From the NCBI GenBank assembly GCA_030599515.1, contig JAUVNV010000173.1:1-5656 (forward strand): 5,656 nt of DNA, read 5' to 3'. The position numbers were made by a program, and so were the translations under genes. The notes under the pieces are model-generated. The model was not told the origin of the DNA. It saw only the letters and a program-made list of their open reading frames with translations, and searched no databases. Position 1 is the first letter of the stretch. Each line of letters opens with the position of its first letter. Shown in pieces: positions 3,190-5,656 of the stretch. Origin of the DNA: Acidimicrobiia bacterium (GTDB lineage Bacteria; Actinomycetota; Acidimicrobiia; Spongiisociales; UBA5794).

Positions 3190-5656
3190 TCAGCGGGTCC
3201 ACGGATCGCCAAGCTCGATGTCGATGCCGGTTCGTTCAATCGCCTCGCGTACGACGTTGGGATCGATTCGTTGGTCGTGTGCCAGGGCCGATAGCGTTGC
3301 AACGACGACGTGGTCGGCATCGGTCTCGAAGAAGTTTCGGAGGGCCTCCCGGGTGTCGCTGCGTCCGTAGCCATCGGTTCCGAGGGATGTGTACGAGCGG
3401 GGAATCCAGCGCGCGATCTGATCCGGGACGATCCGCATGTAGTCGGATACGGCGATCACCGGGCCGAGTGTTCCTTCGAGCTGCCGGGTCACGAACGGAA
3501 CCCGGGGACCCTCGCCGGGGTGGAGGCTGTTCCACCGCTCAACCGACAGCGCCTCTTCGCGCAGCCGCTTGTAGGACGTCGCGCTCCACAGCTCGGCGCC
3601 CACACTGTATTGCTCGGCGAGGATCGCCTGTGCCTCGCGTGCGGCCGAGTGTGACGGTCCGGAGAACAGGATCGTCGCCCGCAATTTCGTTCCCGACGGC
3701 GCAGTCGCCCACTTGTAGAGTCCGTCGATGATCCCTTGATCCGAGCCGGGTGGCTTCGGGGGTTGGACATAGCTCTCGTTGTAGAGCGTGAGGTAGTAGA
3801 AGACGTCCTCGTTGTCGACGTACATGCGTTTCAGGCCGTGTTCGATGACGGTGGCCATCTCGTATGCAAACGCCGTGTCGTACGCCTCGCATACGGGGAT
3901 GACGGACGCGAGCACGTGGCTGTGCCCGTCTTGATGCTGGAGTCCTTCGCCGACCAGCGTGGTGCGCCCGGAGGTTGCTCCGAGCAGGAAGCCCCGCGCA
4001 CGCGAGTCGGATGCAGCCCAGAGCAAGTCACCGACACGCTGGAATCCGAACATCGAGTAGTAGGTGTAGAACGGCACCATCGGAACGCCCCGTGTCGCGT
4101 ACGAGGTCGCAGCGGCGATCCAGCTCGCCGTTGCTCCGGCTTCGGTGATGCCTTGTTCGAGGATCTGGCCGTCCTGTGATTCCTTGTAGGAGAGAATGAG
4201 CTTGTGATCGACCGGCTCATAGAGCTGGCCTTGCGAGGCGTAGATCCGGAGCTCCTTGAAAAGCGCATCCATTCCGAAGGTGCGCCCCTCGTCGGGGATT
4301 ATCGGCACGACGCGACGCCCGAAGCGGTCATCACGGGCCAGGCTTCGTAGAAGGCGAGTGAACGCACCAGTAGTTGACACCTCGGCGTCACCCGATCCGG
4401 CGTCGAACTCGGCGAAGGCATCGTGGCTCGGCATCTCGATCGGGCTGCGGATGTCGAGGGTGCGGCTCGGGAGTGGGCCGTTGAGCGCCTCGCGTCGTTC
4501 GCTCAGATACCGGTATTCCGGCGAACCGACCGGCGGTCGGTAGTAGGGCGGGTGATCGAGTTCGAGGGCCTCGTCCGGGATCTCATCGTTCAGCGAGAGC
4601 AGATCCCGCAGACCGCGCAGCTGATCCGTCGTGAGGTTCTTGATCGAGTGAGTCGCGTTCTTGCCTGCAACGTCCGGGCCGAGCGTCCATCCCTTGATGG
4701 TCTTGGCGAGGATGACGGTTGGAGCACCCTCCATCTCGGTAGCGGCCTTGTAGGCCGAGTAGATCTTCCGGTAGTCGAGACCGCCGCGCCGGAGACTCCA
4801 AAGGTCGTCGTCGGTCATGTCCCGGACGAGGTCACCGAGCCGCGGATCCGGTCCGAAGAAATGCTCGCGCACGTAGGCACCGGACTCGGTCTTGTACCGC
4901 TGGTACTCACCGTCGACCGTGGTGTTCATCTTGTCGATGAGAACGCCATCGACGTCTCGCGCCAGAAGTGGGTCCCATCCCGAACCCCAGATGACTTTGA
5001 GCACACTCCATCCGGCGCCTCTGAACATCGCTTCGAGTTCCTGGATGATCTTCCCATTGCCGCGCACCGGGCCGTCGAGTCGCTGCAGGTTGCAGTTGAT
5101 GACCCACGTCAGGTTGTCGAGCTTTTCGCGGCCGGCGAGGGAGATCGATCCGAGCGTCTCGGGTTCGTCGGTCTCCCCGTCGCCGAGGAAGGACCACACC
5201 CGGGATCCGTTCGTGTCATCGAGTCCCCGGTTCTGGAGGTACTTCAGGAACTGGGCGTGGTAGATCGAGTTGATCGGGCCCAGCCCCATCGAGACGGTGG
5301 GGTACTCCCAAAACTCGGACATGAGGCGAGGATGTGGGTAGCTCGAGAGACCCGGACCGTCGATCTCCCGACGGAACCCGTCGAGGTCCGCTTCGTCGAG
5401 ACGGCGCTCGAGGAATGCCCGGGCATAGACGCCGGGGGCAGCGTGACCCTGAAAATAGACGTGATCGCCCGGCGTCCCATCGGCCTTGCCATGGAAGAAG
5501 TGGTTGTAGCCGACCTCATAGAGCGTCGCCGACGACGCGAATGTCGACAAGTGGCCCCCGATGCCCGGGACGGCTCGATTGGCGCGGATGACCATCACGG
5601 CGGCGTTCCAACGGATGAACCGCCGGATCCGCTTCTCGAGCTGCGCGTCGCCCGGG
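3190..5656 (-). CDS. aceE: Pyruvate dehydrogenase E1 component, homodimeric type (5' end outside window)
   Basis: This subunit decarboxylates pyruvate with thiamine diphosphate and Mg2+, then passes the acetyl group to the lipoyl domain of E2 in the pyruvate dehydrogenase complex. The visible 821 residues end at TGA (3190-3192). The reading frame stays open through 5656, where it encodes the family-typical RRFIRWNAA before VMVIRANR, so the Val/Met pair at 5598-5593 is internal and not the start. About 80-110 residues are missing compared with typical AceE. Motifs include GGHLSTFASSATLYEVGYNHFF, YPHPRLMSEFWEYPTVSMGLGP, the thiamine diphosphate motif beginning GDGETDEPE (GDG at 5176-5184) and ending in INCNLQRLDGP, GKNATHSIKNL, and GLQHQDGHSHVLAS. 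No frameshift or loss of a key residue was noticed. It is a housekeeping gene and marks this side as chromosomal backbone. No dehydrogenase E2 or E3 gene follows it in the window. Confidence 0.97.
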   Translation of the reverse strand, partial: PGDAQLEKRIRRFIRWNAAVMVIRANRAVPGIGGHLSTFASSATLYEVGYNHFFHGKADGTPGDHVYFQGHAAPGVYARAFLERRLDEADLDGFRREIDGPGLSSYPHPRLMSEFWEYPTVSMGLGPINSIYHAQFLKYLQNRGLDDTNGSRVWSFLGDGETDEPETLGSISLAGREKLDNLTWVINCNLQRLDGPVRGNGKIIQELEAMFRGAGWSVLKVIWGSGWDPLLARDVDGVLIDKMNTTVDGEYQRYKTESGAYVREHFFGPDPRLGDLVRDMTDDDLWSLRRGGLDYRKIYSAYKAATEMEGAPTVILAKTIKGWTLGPDVAGKNATHSIKNLTTDQLRGLRDLLSLNDEIPDEALELDHPPYYRPPVGSPEYRYLSERREALNGPLPSRTLDIRSPIEMPSHDAFAEFDAGSGDAEVSTTGAFTRLLRSLARDDRFGRRVVPIIPDEGRTFGMDALFKELRIYASQGQLYEPVDHKLILSYKESQDGQILEQGITEAGATASWIAAATSYATRGVPMVPFYTYYSMFGFQRVGDLLWAASDSRARGFLLGATSGRTTLVGEGLQHQDGHSHVLASVIPVCEAYDTAFAYEMATVIEHGLKRMYVDNEDVFYYLTLYNESYVQPPKPPGSDQGIIDGLYKWATAPSGTKLRATILFSGPSHSAAREAQAILAEQYSVGAELWSATSYKRLREEALSVERWNSLHPGEGPRVPFVTRQLEGTLGPVIAVSDYMRIVPDQIARWIPRSYTSLGTDGYGRSDTREALRNFFETDADHVVVATLSALAHDQRIDPNVVREAIERTGIDIELGDPWTR

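Noticed and set aside
2847..3374. Minus-strand open frame of 175 residues across the aceE-nitroreductase spacer
   Set aside because: It overlaps both flanking genes in other frames. A leucine-rich stretch in the spacer looks somewhat protein-like, but there is no start or ribosome binding site specific to it.
2958..3731. Plus-strand open frame of 257 residues
   Set aside because: Most of it is antisense to the aceE 3' end, and the product is low-complexity and Arg-rich with no motif.

Overview
The window looks like a piece of a high-GC bacterial chromosome, most likely an actinomycete-type (Actinomycetota) organism. The reasons are the GC-rich codon use, a single-chain (homodimeric-type) pyruvate dehydrogenase E1 (AceE), and a tRNA 3' end without an encoded CCA. 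The genus cannot be fixed from the sequence alone. Every protein gene I can support lies on the minus strand.

The right part (about 2150-5656) reads as ordinary chromosome. It holds the C-terminal ~821 residues of AceE (5' end beyond the window), a 222-bp spacer with hairpins, a complete FMN nitroreductase-family gene with a strong ribosome binding site, and an aldo/keto reductase that begins normally but keeps only its first 60 or so family-like residues.

The left part (1 to about 2070) looks accessory. It opens with the 3' half of a tRNA, probably tRNA-Glu, and ends with a decayed tRNA-Glu(CTC)-like sequence that shares 13 identical bases with it in the same tRNA register. Between them lies a two-gene module: a winged-helix plus minimal nucleotidyltransferase (MNT) protein, overlapped by 8 nt by a HEPN-domain protein. 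This is the arrangement of MNT-HEPN toxin-antitoxin systems, in which the nucleotidyltransferase is the antitoxin that modifies the HEPN toxin. Three palindromes sit at the module's start, one of them covering the start codon, which suggests autoregulation by the fused winged helix.

Upstream of the module is a gene-free stretch of nearly 900 bp. It holds short hairpins, a diverged ~93-bp direct repeat at 126-bp spacing whose two copies show paired (compensatory) changes in their stems, a 3 x 10-bp tandem repeat, and the decayed tRNA. The simplest reading is a small defence or stability island at a tRNA-Glu locus, next to a chromosomal operon whose last gene has been truncated. No integrase or transposase is visible, so the island interpretation is inference.
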